Part shown: in pieces, positions 8,610-17,078 of the stretch
Position numbering within the stretch: the first letter of the stretch is position 1
How the letters are laid out: every line of letters begins with the position of its first letter
Origin: Rhizobium sp. Root274
GTDB lineage: Bacteria; Pseudomonadota; Alphaproteobacteria; Rhizobiales; Rhizobiaceae
DNA length: 64,000 nt
NCBI RefSeq assembly: GCF_001429245.1
Contig: NZ_LMJE01000001.1
Location: 1,186 to 65,185 of the forward strand
Reading direction: 5' to 3'
Translations under genes and position numbers: made by a program
The notes under the pieces: generated by a model
Database searches by the model: none
Told to the model about the DNA's origin: nothing
The model's input: only the letters and a program-made list of their open reading frames with translations

Positions 8610-8996
8610 TCAAAGCCTGCCAGTCACAAGCATGAACAGCCGCTTGATCGCGTCCGAGAACGTGACACCAAAGGCCGCTGCGCCAATCCCGATGATCGAG
8701 ATCGAGGTCATGCCCATGATCTTCCACCGCTTCACCTCATTAGTCACCGACTCGATGGAATCGATCCGCTCTGCCGTGGCGGTGGCAAGCGCGCCCAGTC
8801 TCTCGGCGTCGGTTTTGCGTTGCTGTTCGAGCACTGTCACCGATTTTGCGACCTCGTCGAGCCGGGCGTGAACCTTGGTGCGGCTGACATCAGCCCTGTC
8901 CTGGTCGCGCTCGGTCTGCTTTTTCATTTCGCCGATATCCTCGCGCATGTGGCGGATCTCGACGGCAAGTTCCGCCAGCGTTGTCTCAATGCTCAT
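8610..8996 (-). CDS. Coiled-coil protein with C-terminal membrane segment (lysis region)
   Basis: A 128-residue protein with a long charged coiled coil (about 10-95) and one C-terminal hydrophobic helix (MGMTSISIIGIGAAAFGVTF). It is the last gene of the leftward late operon and overlaps the holin stop by 4 nt. The architecture resembles small membrane-tethered phage proteins encoded after holins. A role in spanning or disrupting the envelope is possible but inferred only from position. Confidence 0.65.
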   Translation of the reverse strand: MSIETTLAELAVEIRHMREDIGEMKKQTERDQDRADVSRTKVHARLDEVAKSVTVLEQQRKTDAERLGALATATAERIDSIESVTNEVKRWKIMGMTSISIIGIGAAAFGVTFSDAIKRLFMLVTGRL

Positions 8997-9403
8997 CGTC
9001 TGCCGATCGCCTTTGCCAGAGCCTGAAGGCCGACGGCGCCTCCGCCGACGTAGAATATATTGGTGAAGACGATGTCGGCATAGGTCTTCAGTTGTGGCGG
9101 CAGCGCGGCGACGTCGCGAAGCTGGCCATTCATGAAGGAGTCCAGCATGCCCCACCCGAACCAGAGTGCGGTTGGGGCGGCCGCGATGAACCACACGACC
9201 CAGAAGATCCGATGGGCCATCGCCTCCTTGATCACCCCGGATGACTCCGCATTGGCCGCCTTCTCACGGGCGGCATGAATGCGCTGCCGCTCCGTTTCGC
9301 TGTCGGCCTTGCGCTCGACATGGGTGAGGACGCGATCGAGGAAAGCCGTTCCGGCCGCCCCGAGGAGCTTTGAAACAAGAGCGGCCAGCATCAGGTGCTC
9401 CAC
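8993..9403 (-). CDS. Holin, 3-TM family (gene-transfer-agent type)
   Basis: A 136-residue protein with an N-terminal hydrophobic/amphipathic segment, a charged linker (RKADSETERQRIHAAREKAA), then two strong transmembrane helices (IFWVVWFIAAAPTALWFGWG and the region after NIFYVGGG). This matches the three-TM holins of alphaproteobacterial phages and gene transfer agents, which form the membrane lesion that releases endolysin. It overlaps its neighbours and lies just after the endolysin gene. Confidence 0.8.
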   Translation of the reverse strand: MEHLMLAALVSKLLGAAGTAFLDRVLTHVERKADSETERQRIHAAREKAANAESSGVIKEAMAHRIFWVVWFIAAAPTALWFGWGMLDSFMNGQLRDVAALPPQLKTYADIVFTNIFYVGGGAVGLQALAKAIGRR

Positions 9404-9591
9404 CCCATCTTCCTGGCCACCCAGCGCCAGCCGTACCCGATTGCCGCCGCGACAGCTGCAAGGGCCACCTGCAAGGCCGACGCGACTTCCGGGTCAGTGG
9501 TCAGCATGGTCTTGATCTCTTCCGAGATCCAGCCGGCCGCGTACAGATAACCAACGAGCATGAAGAGAATGATGCGAGCGTGTACGGTCAC
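9391..9591 (-). CDS. Small membrane protein, probable second holin/antiholin
   Basis: GTG at 9591 overlaps the endolysin stop (GTGA). The 66-residue product has two hydrophobic helices (ARIILFMLVGYLYAAGWI and VALAAVAAAIGYGW) separated by a short acidic loop, and ends KMGWST. A two-helix protein between endolysin and holin is typical of a holin/antiholin component. No specific family is certain. Confidence 0.65.
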   Translation of the reverse strand: MTVHARIILFMLVGYLYAAGWISEEIKTMLTTDPEVASALQVALAAVAAAIGYGWRWVARKMGWST

Positions 9592-10604
9592 TGGAAAAGC
9601 CCTCCGATCCAGGTGGTGAGATCGTCCCAGAAACCGACTGCGGCCGCTGAGACTGCGAATGCGATGGTCCCCCAAACCTTCACGGGATCCGCTTTGGCCG
9701 GCCCTGGCTTCGGGTCCGGGGTAGGTTCAGGGGCAACAGGCGTTGGCGCGGCAGGAGCCGGGACTGGGACATCAGTCGAGACCGGCGCTGAACCCCAGAA
9801 GTGGAGCCCCAGCAGCGATCCGGTCTGCTTGCCGACCTTGCCGTCTTGGGTCAGCCCATGCTCGCGCTGGAAGCGCTCCACAGCCTGCGCGGTTAGAGGA
9901 CCGAAGTCGCCATCGGCATGGAGGCCGAGCGCGCGCTGCAGCGCCTTGACGACGTCGCCCTTGTCCCCGATAGACAAGAGCCCGTCCGCAAGCGGGTTAT
10001 ATGCGGCTGGCGCTCCCCGAATGATGCGATCGTGAGCGGTAGCCAGCTTCTGGTCGTATTTGTTTTCGGCGAACTTCGGACCGTTGTAGCCACGCGCGAA
10101 GGCCGCCCAGTTCCGATTACGCAGATGATTGCGAAGACCGGCACCGATGATGAAGGCCACCATGACATCGAGCTGGCCGCCCTCGCCTTCCTGGTTCTTC
10201 CGAACGAAGGCCTCTACCGAGTTGAATTTGCACATCTCCCAGTTTTCACCGAGGACCTGCCCGATACCCCAGCTGCAGGCTTTCAGCGCGGCATCACGAT
10301 CAATGACCATGGCGCGGGCAAGCTGGACATACCGCTCGTCTTGAGTGTCGGGATAGTTGCCCGGCTTCCACTTCGGATAGGCGAGCCCTTGCCGCTGCGC
10401 CTCGCCCCGCTTCGACTTCGGCAGGCAGCGCCAGAAGACGTGGGGCTCGAACAGCATGACGGGGCGCTTCTTCGTATCGAAGCCCTGCCCTCGCGCCTCG
10501 ACGACAGTCACCGCTCTGATAACGGAGTCATCGCAGCCGATGGTGGCAGCAGCGCGCGCGAAGTCCTCTCCGGACAGCGTGTGCCCGGTTCCAATGAAGT
10601 TCAT
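9588..10604 (-). CDS. Endolysin: N-acetylmuramidase with peptidoglycan-binding domain and C-terminal TM
   Basis: Residues 1-195 match the DUF3380/N-acetylmuramidase fold: VVEARGQGF with the catalytic Glu, VMLFEPHVFW, and ALKACSWGIGQVLGENW. Residues about 207-270 are a PG_binding_1 domain (LSIGDKGDVVKALQRALG, then DGDFGPLTAQAVERFQ). A proline/alanine linker follows, then a C-terminal hydrophobic helix (WGTIAFAVSAAAVGFW). The enzyme cuts the glycan backbone at lysis. No signal peptide is visible, so it relies on a holin. The C-terminal membrane helix is unusual. Confidence 0.88.
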   Translation of the reverse strand: MNFIGTGHTLSGEDFARAAATIGCDDSVIRAVTVVEARGQGFDTKKRPVMLFEPHVFWRCLPKSKRGEAQRQGLAYPKWKPGNYPDTQDERYVQLARAMVIDRDAALKACSWGIGQVLGENWEMCKFNSVEAFVRKNQEGEGGQLDVMVAFIIGAGLRNHLRNRNWAAFARGYNGPKFAENKYDQKLATAHDRIIRGAPAAYNPLADGLLSIGDKGDVVKALQRALGLHADGDFGPLTAQAVERFQREHGLTQDGKVGKQTGSLLGLHFWGSAPVSTDVPVPAPAAPTPVAPEPTPDPKPGPAKADPVKVWGTIAFAVSAAAVGFWDDLTTWIGGLFQ

Positions 10605-10624
10605 GGCGATGTCCTCTGAACGGG

Positions 10625-11641
10625 CTACCTGGTGTCGGTGCCGGCGCCGCCCTGCGGCTGTTTGATGTCGAGGGTGGATAGGAAGCCACCGCTCTTGGTG
10701 AGTTCATGGGTGACGGATGCGATGCGGTAGCCGCCGTCGACCCCAGGGCGGACCCCACGGATGTTGCAGATCGCTTCCGGCTCAGCATATTCGGCGCCGA
10801 GGATGACCACGGAGCCGCCGCCTTTTTCGCGATCGGACTGCTTGCCGATGGCTTGAGCCTTCTGCTTGGCCTCGGCCTCGTCTGCAGCGGAAATCACGGT
10901 GCGCAGCGCGGTGTCGACATCGTCGATGCCGGTCTCTACCGGGACGTTGACCCGCCTACCCTTTTGGACGTCGAAGTAGGAGATCTCGACGTTTTTGAAC
11001 TTTGGCCGACTGATGATGGGGCTGATAGAGCCGGAGATCAGGTTGTCACCGTAAACGGCATCGATCGGCGTCAACGTCTTGCCGGATCCGGAGATGCCCT
11101 CATTGACCCCGACGAAGTATGCCTCGGAACCAAGGATCTTGAAGGAAGCGCCGATCTCCCGAGCCATGCGCTGGCCCCAGGACATGAAGCTCTCGTTCTG
11201 CATGATCCAGTACGGCCGGGTCACTGAGGCGATGCTGCCTGCCACGGTCACCGACAGCCCAGCTTTTTCGCCCCACTGCTTCGCAGCATCGGTGAAGGAG
11301 AGGTTGTCGGCGCTCCGAAGCACTGGCTCCGTGACCTTCGAACCGTTCTGAACAGAGCTGGCGCTGACATCGATTGTCCGACCCTCACCTTTGCCGAACG
11401 AAGCTGTGACGTCGGAAACGAACCCGCTGAAGACTCGGGCCCCGTTGATGAAGACCAAGACAGGCGCCCGTTCGCCTGGCAATGCGATCCGCCCATCAGC
11501 ATCCGCAAGGGAGATGTCGCATGTATCAGCCGCTGCATCGGCAGCGCGAGTGGCCTTGATCGAGGTGAGAAGCGGATCAAGGCGCGACGTTACGTTCTGG
11601 CCGTTGAGCCAGACAGCATAGTCATTCGAGACGAAGCCCAT
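10625..11641 (-). CDS. D: Tail baseplate hub protein, late control D (P2 gpD) family
   Basis: This 338-residue protein matches the phage late control gene D / baseplate hub family: an N-terminal VWLNGQNVTSRLDPLLTSI segment, a central LSFTDAAKQWGEKAGLSV hub domain, and a C-terminal RIASVTHELTKSGGFLSTLD motif. gpD-type hubs bind the central spike at the tube base. It follows genes X and U in P2 order, sharing 1 nt with X. Confidence 0.88.
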   Translation of the reverse strand: MGFVSNDYAVWLNGQNVTSRLDPLLTSIKATRAADAAADTCDISLADADGRIALPGERAPVLVFINGARVFSGFVSDVTASFGKGEGRTIDVSASSVQNGSKVTEPVLRSADNLSFTDAAKQWGEKAGLSVTVAGSIASVTRPYWIMQNESFMSWGQRMAREIGASFKILGSEAYFVGVNEGISGSGKTLTPIDAVYGDNLISGSISPIISRPKFKNVEISYFDVQKGRRVNVPVETGIDDVDTALRTVISAADEAEAKQKAQAIGKQSDREKGGGSVVILGAEYAEPEAICNIRGVRPGVDGGYRIASVTHELTKSGGFLSTLDIKQPQGGAGTDTR

Positions 11642-11865
11642 TAGTCCCAGAGCCTCACCACGTCAGCCGTCGCAGAGGTCTCTGCGATCTCGCTCACCGG
11701 GAATATGATCTCCGTCCCGACCGGGATGTACTGATCAACTGAGAGCCCAGGGTTCCGATTGATCACTTTTTCAATAAACCCGTCGGGCTGCTTCCCCAGC
11801 TTGCGCCAGATCAGATTTGCCAAGGTGCAGTCCTCGATCCAGACGGTTTCACGAAGTTCGGTCAC
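11641..11865 (-). CDS. X: Tail protein X (gpX, LysM-like)
   Basis: A 74-residue protein with the LysM-like pattern of P2 gpX: LANLIWRKLGKQPDGFIEKVINRNPGL then PVGTEIIFP. gpX is a small tail assembly/baseplate protein encoded between U and D, the position seen here. It overlaps gpU by 4 nt and gpD by 1 nt. Confidence 0.85.
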   Translation of the reverse strand: MTELRETVWIEDCTLANLIWRKLGKQPDGFIEKVINRNPGLSVDQYIPVGTEIIFPVSEIAETSATADVVRLWD

Positions 11866-12281
11866 TGGAACAGCCTCAATATTGAGATGGCTCCTGAAGC
11901 CGGCGTGGCCACCCGGAGGAGGTTGATCGTGTATTCAACGACGTGACCGACACCGTCTCGGGCGTCGAGATCGCTATGGGAGTGCGAGATCGAATCGATC
12001 AGCACCCAGCCCATGGGAGTGAAGTCGCCGCGGATCATGGTGAGCGGCACCTTCTGCCGGCGGGCGGCCTCCAGCAGCGATATCCCCTGGAGCGCGCCAG
12101 TGAAGAAGAACGGGAGCAAAGTGCCGCTGAGGGTGATGGTCGACTCCCCGTCGCCGGTATCTTCATAGACCGGGCCAGCCCCCATCACTTCATGCCGAGC
12201 GAAATTCGATTGTGTATCGAAATCAATCGACTGCAGATCGTTCTTGACGTCAAATGCAACGGGACCCAAGCAGCAAAGCAT
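11862..12281 (-). CDS. U: Tail protein U (P2 gpU family)
   Basis: A 139-residue protein with gpU-family features: an N-terminal LGPVAFDVKNDLQS strand pair, a GDGESTITLSGTLLPFFF core, and a C-terminal DGVGHVVEYTINLLRV motif. gpU caps or terminates the tail. It lies between the tape measure and gpX and shares 1 nt with the tape measure stop. Confidence 0.85.
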   Translation of the reverse strand: MLCCLGPVAFDVKNDLQSIDFDTQSNFARHEVMGAGPVYEDTGDGESTITLSGTLLPFFFTGALQGISLLEAARRQKVPLTMIRGDFTPMGWVLIDSISHSHSDLDARDGVGHVVEYTINLLRVATPASGAISILRLFQ

Positions 12282-14425
12282 TACGGCGCCACCCCATAGT
12301 CAGAGAACGAGCGGCGGACTTCTGCATCAGCTTGCTGCCGAGCCCTCTGCGCAGCTCCTGACATGGCAGCACCGATGCCTCCGAGCCCGCTTTTGATCTG
12401 GTTAATCAGAGCCAATGTGGCCTCGAGGTCGGATCTATCGACGTTTGGCTTCGCGGTGACATTGAGCGAGTCCTGGATCTGCTGACCTGCATGCTTTGCA
12501 GCATCGACCCCTGGGTAATTGGCAAGGCGATCGCCGTGGGCGCCCGGGTCTCGGACTAGCGAGCCATAAGGGATGGCGGGCTGCTCCTGGATTGCCTTCC
12601 TGTCGGGAATGAAAGGGTGCGTCTTCACCCACTCCTCGAAATCACGACGGAGCATGTTATCGCGCGCCTTCGGGTCAACTGGACCAGATGAGCCGGAGAG
12701 CAGCGTTCCGAGACCGGCGACGCCCGCAATTCGACCGACAAGCGCTGCCCAGCCCCCTAATGCGGAGCCTTTGCCCTTTCCGCCGTTCGCGACGTTGGCT
12801 CCGGATCCACCGTTGAGGTTCGCGGCGGCGACCTGTAGCGCGACCGCAGCTGCGTTTAAATTGGTGCCGGCGGTCATGAGGCCCCAGATCGCAGCGGTCA
12901 CCTTCCATGCTCCGAACGCAGCACCGGCGCCGGCAGCACCGATCCCGAGGCGGGTGGCGGTGTCGCCATCGCGCCAAGACCGCTGGAGAGCGTTGATCCC
13001 GTCGGCCAGTGTATTCAGACCAGCGGCGATCTGCTCGGCCGGCAGGATGGCGGCGGCCAGGTTAGACATCGAGTCCTTGAACCCCTTGAATGCGGAAAAT
13101 GGGTCCAGTGCGTCGACTGATGACGCCCCCTCAAGCCCAATGGCGCCCTGCATCATCCCGGAGAGACGGAGGTAGACATCGCGCTGGGTGATGGCGCGCT
13201 GGATGAAATCGCGGGCGAGCCGGTTGCTGGCAAACTTCTGCACCGCTTGGGCAATCGCAACTTCGGAGTTGAGGTCGACGCCATCCTTCTGCAGCGCCGG
13301 CACGATGTTATCATTCACCCACTTCAGGGGGTCCTGAGCAAACCCTTCGGCGTCCTTGATGCCGTTCTGGTCGCGGAGGCCCAGGCGGCCCTGCTCCCCG
13401 AGAGCGGACTTCGTCGCGGTGCCCCCAACGAAGTTATCGAACGTGGCCCGGAGCTGGGTACCGGTGTCTGATCCGCCGGATTCCGCGATGAGGAATGGAA
13501 GCATGTTCTGCAGGAAGTCCGGACTAAAGACCTTGCCGGAGGTCCGGGCGTATTTCACCGCCTGGGCGAAAGCCTCGGGGTCCATGTCCTTGCCCGTGAT
13601 CTGTTGGGCACGGACGAAGGCATCGAGCATTTGCTTGTAGAGGCCGGTATCTTCCGTGACGTTGATGTTATCCATCGCCTTGTTGAAGGCGCGGAGACCG
13701 GTGATGGCCTGGTCAGATCCGAAGGACAGGCCCAGCATCTTGTAGGCCTGCACCATCTCCTCGGCGACACCGAAGGCAGCCTCAGCACTCGGCATGGCCA
13801 GCCGTGCCTCGCGCATGATCTCCATTGCATCGGCCTGAGCAATACGGAAGCGCTGCGCCAGTTCACCGGACTGCTTTTCAATCTGCTGCTGCTCGCCAAC
13901 CGGGAGCCCAGCGAAGTGCTGGCGAGCCCGTTCACGCTGCTCGTTAGAGGATGCCGTGATCCCTGCCCGGGCACCGACACCAACCATATACGCGCCGGTG
14001 TAGCCACCCATAGCAACCAGGGCCGGTTTCATGATCATTTGCAGGTTGCTCGAGAAGCTGCGCGTCCGCTTTTCCATCTCGCGGAAGTGAGCGTTCGAGG
14101 CGTTCTGGATCGCGGCAAAGTGGCCGAGCGTGGCGACTTTGAAATTCTCGATCTCCGACTTCGCCGCAGCCTTGGACAGGTTCCGGCTTGCCATGGATGA
14201 ATGCAGCCGCTCCCACGCCGCCCGGACTTTGTCGAGATCGGACGCCGAGGCCCCAAGCTTGTCGAGCTGAGCCGTGAAGCGACCGCCGAACGGCATGGAG
14301 TTCAGACGGCGAGCTGCTTGCTCAATTGAGGATACAGCTCCGCCGACAGCTTGTGCCGTCTGCTTCGCCTTGCCGCTGGCATCGTCCTTGAATCGGAAGA
14401 TCAGCTCGCCGATGAAAGTGCGCAT
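12281..14425 (-). CDS. T: Tail tape measure protein (P2 gpT-like)
   Basis: A 714-residue protein, the longest of the tail core, with an N-terminal coiled-coil region, a central helical part and alanine/glycine-rich hydrophobic stretches around residues 510-600, as expected for a tape measure that sets tail length. ATG 14425 is chosen because it overlaps the stop of the E' frame (TAATG). Its position directly after the E/E' assembly chaperones and before U is diagnostic. Confidence 0.87.
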   Translation of the reverse strand: MRTFIGELIFRFKDDASGKAKQTAQAVGGAVSSIEQAARRLNSMPFGGRFTAQLDKLGASASDLDKVRAAWERLHSSMASRNLSKAAAKSEIENFKVATLGHFAAIQNASNAHFREMEKRTRSFSSNLQMIMKPALVAMGGYTGAYMVGVGARAGITASSNEQRERARQHFAGLPVGEQQQIEKQSGELAQRFRIAQADAMEIMREARLAMPSAEAAFGVAEEMVQAYKMLGLSFGSDQAITGLRAFNKAMDNINVTEDTGLYKQMLDAFVRAQQITGKDMDPEAFAQAVKYARTSGKVFSPDFLQNMLPFLIAESGGSDTGTQLRATFDNFVGGTATKSALGEQGRLGLRDQNGIKDAEGFAQDPLKWVNDNIVPALQKDGVDLNSEVAIAQAVQKFASNRLARDFIQRAITQRDVYLRLSGMMQGAIGLEGASSVDALDPFSAFKGFKDSMSNLAAAILPAEQIAAGLNTLADGINALQRSWRDGDTATRLGIGAAGAGAAFGAWKVTAAIWGLMTAGTNLNAAAVALQVAAANLNGGSGANVANGGKGKGSALGGWAALVGRIAGVAGLGTLLSGSSGPVDPKARDNMLRRDFEEWVKTHPFIPDRKAIQEQPAIPYGSLVRDPGAHGDRLANYPGVDAAKHAGQQIQDSLNVTAKPNVDRSDLEATLALINQIKSGLGGIGAAMSGAAQRARQQADAEVRRSFSDYGVAP

Positions 14426-14637
14426 TAGCCGTTGAACCTCATGCCCGCGATCCGGGCCTGGAACGAGGCCTTGGTGACCTCGACGTTGTATGCTTCGCAG
14501 AACCACTCAAGGATCTCGTTCCAGTCCCATGAGAGGACGGTCGGGATCGGAGTGGAGAAGGTGCTGCTTACTTGTCCGACGTATTCGCGCCAGTTCCGGA
14601 CAGCAGCTCTACCGCCGCCTTCAAACGGCGGGGCATA
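14425..14637 (-). CDS. Tail assembly chaperone extension (E'), reached by -1 frameshift from gpE
   Basis: In the -1 frame relative to gpE, an open frame of 70 codons runs from TAT at 14637 to TAA at 14425-14427, which overlaps the tape measure ATG. It has no good start of its own. The product (YAPPFEGGGRAAVRNWREYV, then SWDWNEILEWFCEAYNVEV) looks like coding sequence. A TTTT run at 14637-14640, inside the gpE codons GCT TTT ATG, would let tRNA-Phe slip back one base. P2-like phages make gpE+E' this way, so I infer a 169-residue fusion (99 gpE codons plus 70). Confidence 0.75.
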   Translation of the reverse strand, partial: YAPPFEGGGRAAVRNWREYVGQVSSTFSTPIPTVLSWDWNEILEWFCEAYNVEVTKASFQARIAGMRFNG

Positions 14638-14933
14638 AAAGCCTGGGCGGCCTCGTCGACCGTGTACTGGTCATCGGCATCCATCGCATGCCAGACCGCG
14701 AGGGGGCACTGGATCACTGGAGGAAGCACAAACTCGGCAGCCGTTCCCATGCCTTCCAGATAGTCCTGGACTTCCTTGCCGGTGCAGCGCCGGATCTCGA
14801 CGCTTTCCCAGTGCTTTCCATCGAACTCGACTGGGAACTGGAGAGGCACCACCGTGGAGCGCCCCGCCGGGTTCACGATACGAGCAACAGGCGGCTCCTT
14901 AGTGGAGCCGTCAGCCGTGTTCTGTTCCGTCAT
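14568..14933 (-). CDS. E: Tail assembly chaperone gpE
   Basis: A 121-residue protein of the phage tail assembly chaperone class (gpE/gp41-like), with the core pattern VEIRRCTGKEVQDYLEGM. It lies between the tube protein and the tape measure, as in P2. Ribosomes that do not shift end at 14568; those that slip near 14637-14640 continue into E'. Confidence 0.83.
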   Translation of the reverse strand: MTEQNTADGSTKEPPVARIVNPAGRSTVVPLQFPVEFDGKHWESVEIRRCTGKEVQDYLEGMGTAAEFVLPPVIQCPLAVWHAMDADDQYTVDEAAQAFMPRRLKAAVELLSGTGANTSDK

Positions 14934-14936
14934 GGA

Positions 14937-15473
14937 TTACACCCCGAGGCCGATGTTGCGGGCGACATCCCGGAAGATGGGGTTGCCATCGATCCGGACG
15001 CCGTTGGGACCGGCGAAGACATCCAGATAATACTTCTCCTGGTCGCCCAGCTTCAGCATGTAATGGACGATCTCCCGGATCTCGTAGTCGGTGTCGACCT
15101 CGGTATCCTTGCGGAACTCACCAACGTCGACCTTGATCATCCGGCCCTCGACCACGGCCACCAGAGGGATGTCCTCCTGAGTCCGCACGTTCGAGACGTT
15201 GGCCCGGATCGTGTACTTGATCCGACGCGTCGTCATGAACTTCGGCATGACATCCGGGTTCAAGCCGTTCAGCTTGAAGGTCAGCGGGGAGATCGTGATC
15301 TTCCGCATGCCGATGTCCATCGCCACGATGCCGCCGCCGGGGTTGATGGTGCGGGTGGATTCCTCGAGCATCGGGATCTTCACCCCGTTGAGCGTGAGGA
15401 ACTGAGAGGTGTCCGGATTGTCGTCCCCCACGAAGAGGTTCGCCGTATCCAGATTGTAAATGGTAGCGGACAT
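14937..15473 (-). CDS. FII: Major tail tube protein (P2 FII family)
   Basis: A 178-residue protein matching the contractile tail tube family: an N-terminal YNLDTANLFVGDDN segment, GVKIPMLEESTRTINPGGG, and a C-terminal YYLDVFAGPNGVRIDGN. Copies of it form the inner tube. ATG 15473 is used because GGAG lies 8 nt upstream. It follows the sheath gene, P2 order FI-FII-E-T. Confidence 0.92.
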   Translation of the reverse strand: MSATIYNLDTANLFVGDDNPDTSQFLTLNGVKIPMLEESTRTINPGGGIVAMDIGMRKITISPLTFKLNGLNPDVMPKFMTTRRIKYTIRANVSNVRTQEDIPLVAVVEGRMIKVDVGEFRKDTEVDTDYEIREIVHYMLKLGDQEKYYLDVFAGPNGVRIDGNPIFRDVARNIGLGV

Positions 15474-15502
15474 GATCAATTCTCCTGATCAATAGCCACG
15501 GC

Positions 15503-16981
15503 TCACGCCGCGGTCAGAGTGCCGAGCTGGATGGCGATGTTGGAAACCATGGTGTCCAGGGCCTCCGGGTACCGGCGGGAGCGAATGGTGACCTTCCGCA
15601 GCGGCGCCGGCTCTTCCATCTTGAAGGTGATGTCGAGGAAGCCGAGGCGGAGCTCTTCCGGGCTGTTATTGTCCGGCTCGAACAGAACCCGGTAATCGAT
15701 GATGTGACCCTCGGCGCGGAGGCCTGACAGCATCGTTTCCATCGTGTTCGCCACGGCCTGCACGGTCTGGACCGTCAGATTGTAGCGGCCGAGGTAGAAC
15801 CGGATCGCCTTGATCTGGTTGATCTCGACGTAGGAGCGGAGCCGGACCACGTTGGCAAAGAGCCACTGGCTGTCCGCCGACAAGGTATCGGTGCCCCAGA
15901 AGACGTAGCCGCCATCAGACAGGGAGCCATCGACCCCAGCCTCACCACGGACCACGATGCCGAACCGGGCCTCGATGTCCGCCATGCCCTCGGAAGCATC
16001 CGACGTGATGTCGAGACGGATCTTCGGGGTCACCCCAACAAGACCGTTGATGGACTGGTTTGCGATGGACCGGCTCGGGATGCCGTCGACTTCAGCATCG
16101 CGCCGCGCGTACTGGGCGATGATGAAGGGGGACAGCGGCTTGGTCACCACGGAGCCGTTGACGGACACCTTGGCGTCCTGGCGCAGCGGGTGCGTGATAG
16201 CCACAGAGCGAGGAAGGGTTTCCATCCATGCCAGCGCCAACGCGCGAGACGCCGTCGGCCCCTCCGGGACGAACTGGGCCTTCAATCGCTCAGCGATCGC
16301 CGGCAAGGTCTGGCAGATCTGATTGGCGGCATCACCAACCGTGGCCGTTGCAGCCGCACCAGTTCCGTCACCGGCGGTGAGCACCAAGGTCGGTGCCGTC
16401 GCGTAGTCTTTACCGGGGTTGATGATGTCGATCGACTGGACCTCACCATCGGCCACACGGGCGACCCCGGCGAACCCGGTACCGGACCCACCAGTGCCTG
16501 TGACCGCGAAGTCTGCCGTGTAGCCGGATCCACCGTTGGAAACCGCAATGGAAGTCACACCTGATTCCGTCTGCGAGGTGTACCCGGGAACGATGATGAG
16601 CCTCGGAGTTTCCCCAAGCTCTTCCGGCGCATCGAGCAGCGCCCACATGCCGGTACCGTTTGCCTCGGACCCCAGAATGTTCGCGATGACCGCATCAGCG
16701 TCTTCATCGTCCTCGATGCGGAGGACAACGACCTTAGCCGCAGCATCCGTGATCTGGGCAGAGATCGCGGACAAGGAATCCGGAATGGTGCCGGTGCTAC
16801 CGAGGGCCTGCCGCAGCGCCTGGTCGTTTGTGCGAACCAGCACGACACGGTTCAGCGGAAACGTGGTGGCATTCGCCAACGGCGCGGTGCCGATGACCGC
16901 GATTACGCTCATGTCGGCGCCGAGGACTGCCTGAGCCTCGACGCCGTCACGGATATGCTTGATTCCCATGACCTGGGCCAT
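15503..16981 (-). CDS. FI: Contractile tail sheath protein (P2 FI family) with inserted repeat domain
   Basis: A 492-residue sheath protein. Conserved parts include the N-terminal domain (SVIAVIGTAPLANATTFPLN), ALAWMETLPRSVAITHPLR, and the C-terminal handshake region ending RYPEALDTMVSNIAIQLGTL. ATG 16981 is preferred over ATG 16993 because GGAGAG lies 5 nt upstream. Residues about 138-217 are a glycine/threonine-rich insertion of two related units (SIAVSNGGSGYT and SIDIINPGKDYATAPT, each followed by a GTG-A rich strand), probably a surface decoration domain. A terminator-like hairpin lies just upstream. Confidence 0.92.
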   Translation of the reverse strand: MAQVMGIKHIRDGVEAQAVLGADMSVIAVIGTAPLANATTFPLNRVVLVRTNDQALRQALGSTGTIPDSLSAISAQITDAAAKVVVLRIEDDEDADAVIANILGSEANGTGMWALLDAPEELGETPRLIIVPGYTSQTESGVTSIAVSNGGSGYTADFAVTGTGGSGTGFAGVARVADGEVQSIDIINPGKDYATAPTLVLTAGDGTGAAATATVGDAANQICQTLPAIAERLKAQFVPEGPTASRALALAWMETLPRSVAITHPLRQDAKVSVNGSVVTKPLSPFIIAQYARRDAEVDGIPSRSIANQSINGLVGVTPKIRLDITSDASEGMADIEARFGIVVRGEAGVDGSLSDGGYVFWGTDTLSADSQWLFANVVRLRSYVEINQIKAIRFYLGRYNLTVQTVQAVANTMETMLSGLRAEGHIIDYRVLFEPDNNSPEELRLGFLDITFKMEEPAPLRKVTIRSRRYPEALDTMVSNIAIQLGTLTAA

Positions 16982-17027
16982 CGTACTCTCCATTCAGTTC
17001 AGTGGCCGACCTCGGCCGTTGGGCAAC

Positions 17028-17052
17028 AAAAAAACCCGCCGGTCAGGGCGGT
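17028..17052 (-). terminator. Rho-independent terminator before the sheath gene
   Basis: On the minus strand CCGCC and GGCGG (17036-17040 and 17047-17051) form a stem with a 6-nt loop, followed by a run of seven T. It lies between the fibre-assembly gene and the sheath gene, so it could lower readthrough inside the late operon or separate fibre from sheath transcription. Confidence 0.7.
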
Positions 17053-17078
17053 TTGGGTTTAGCGTCGAGCTCCAGCCT

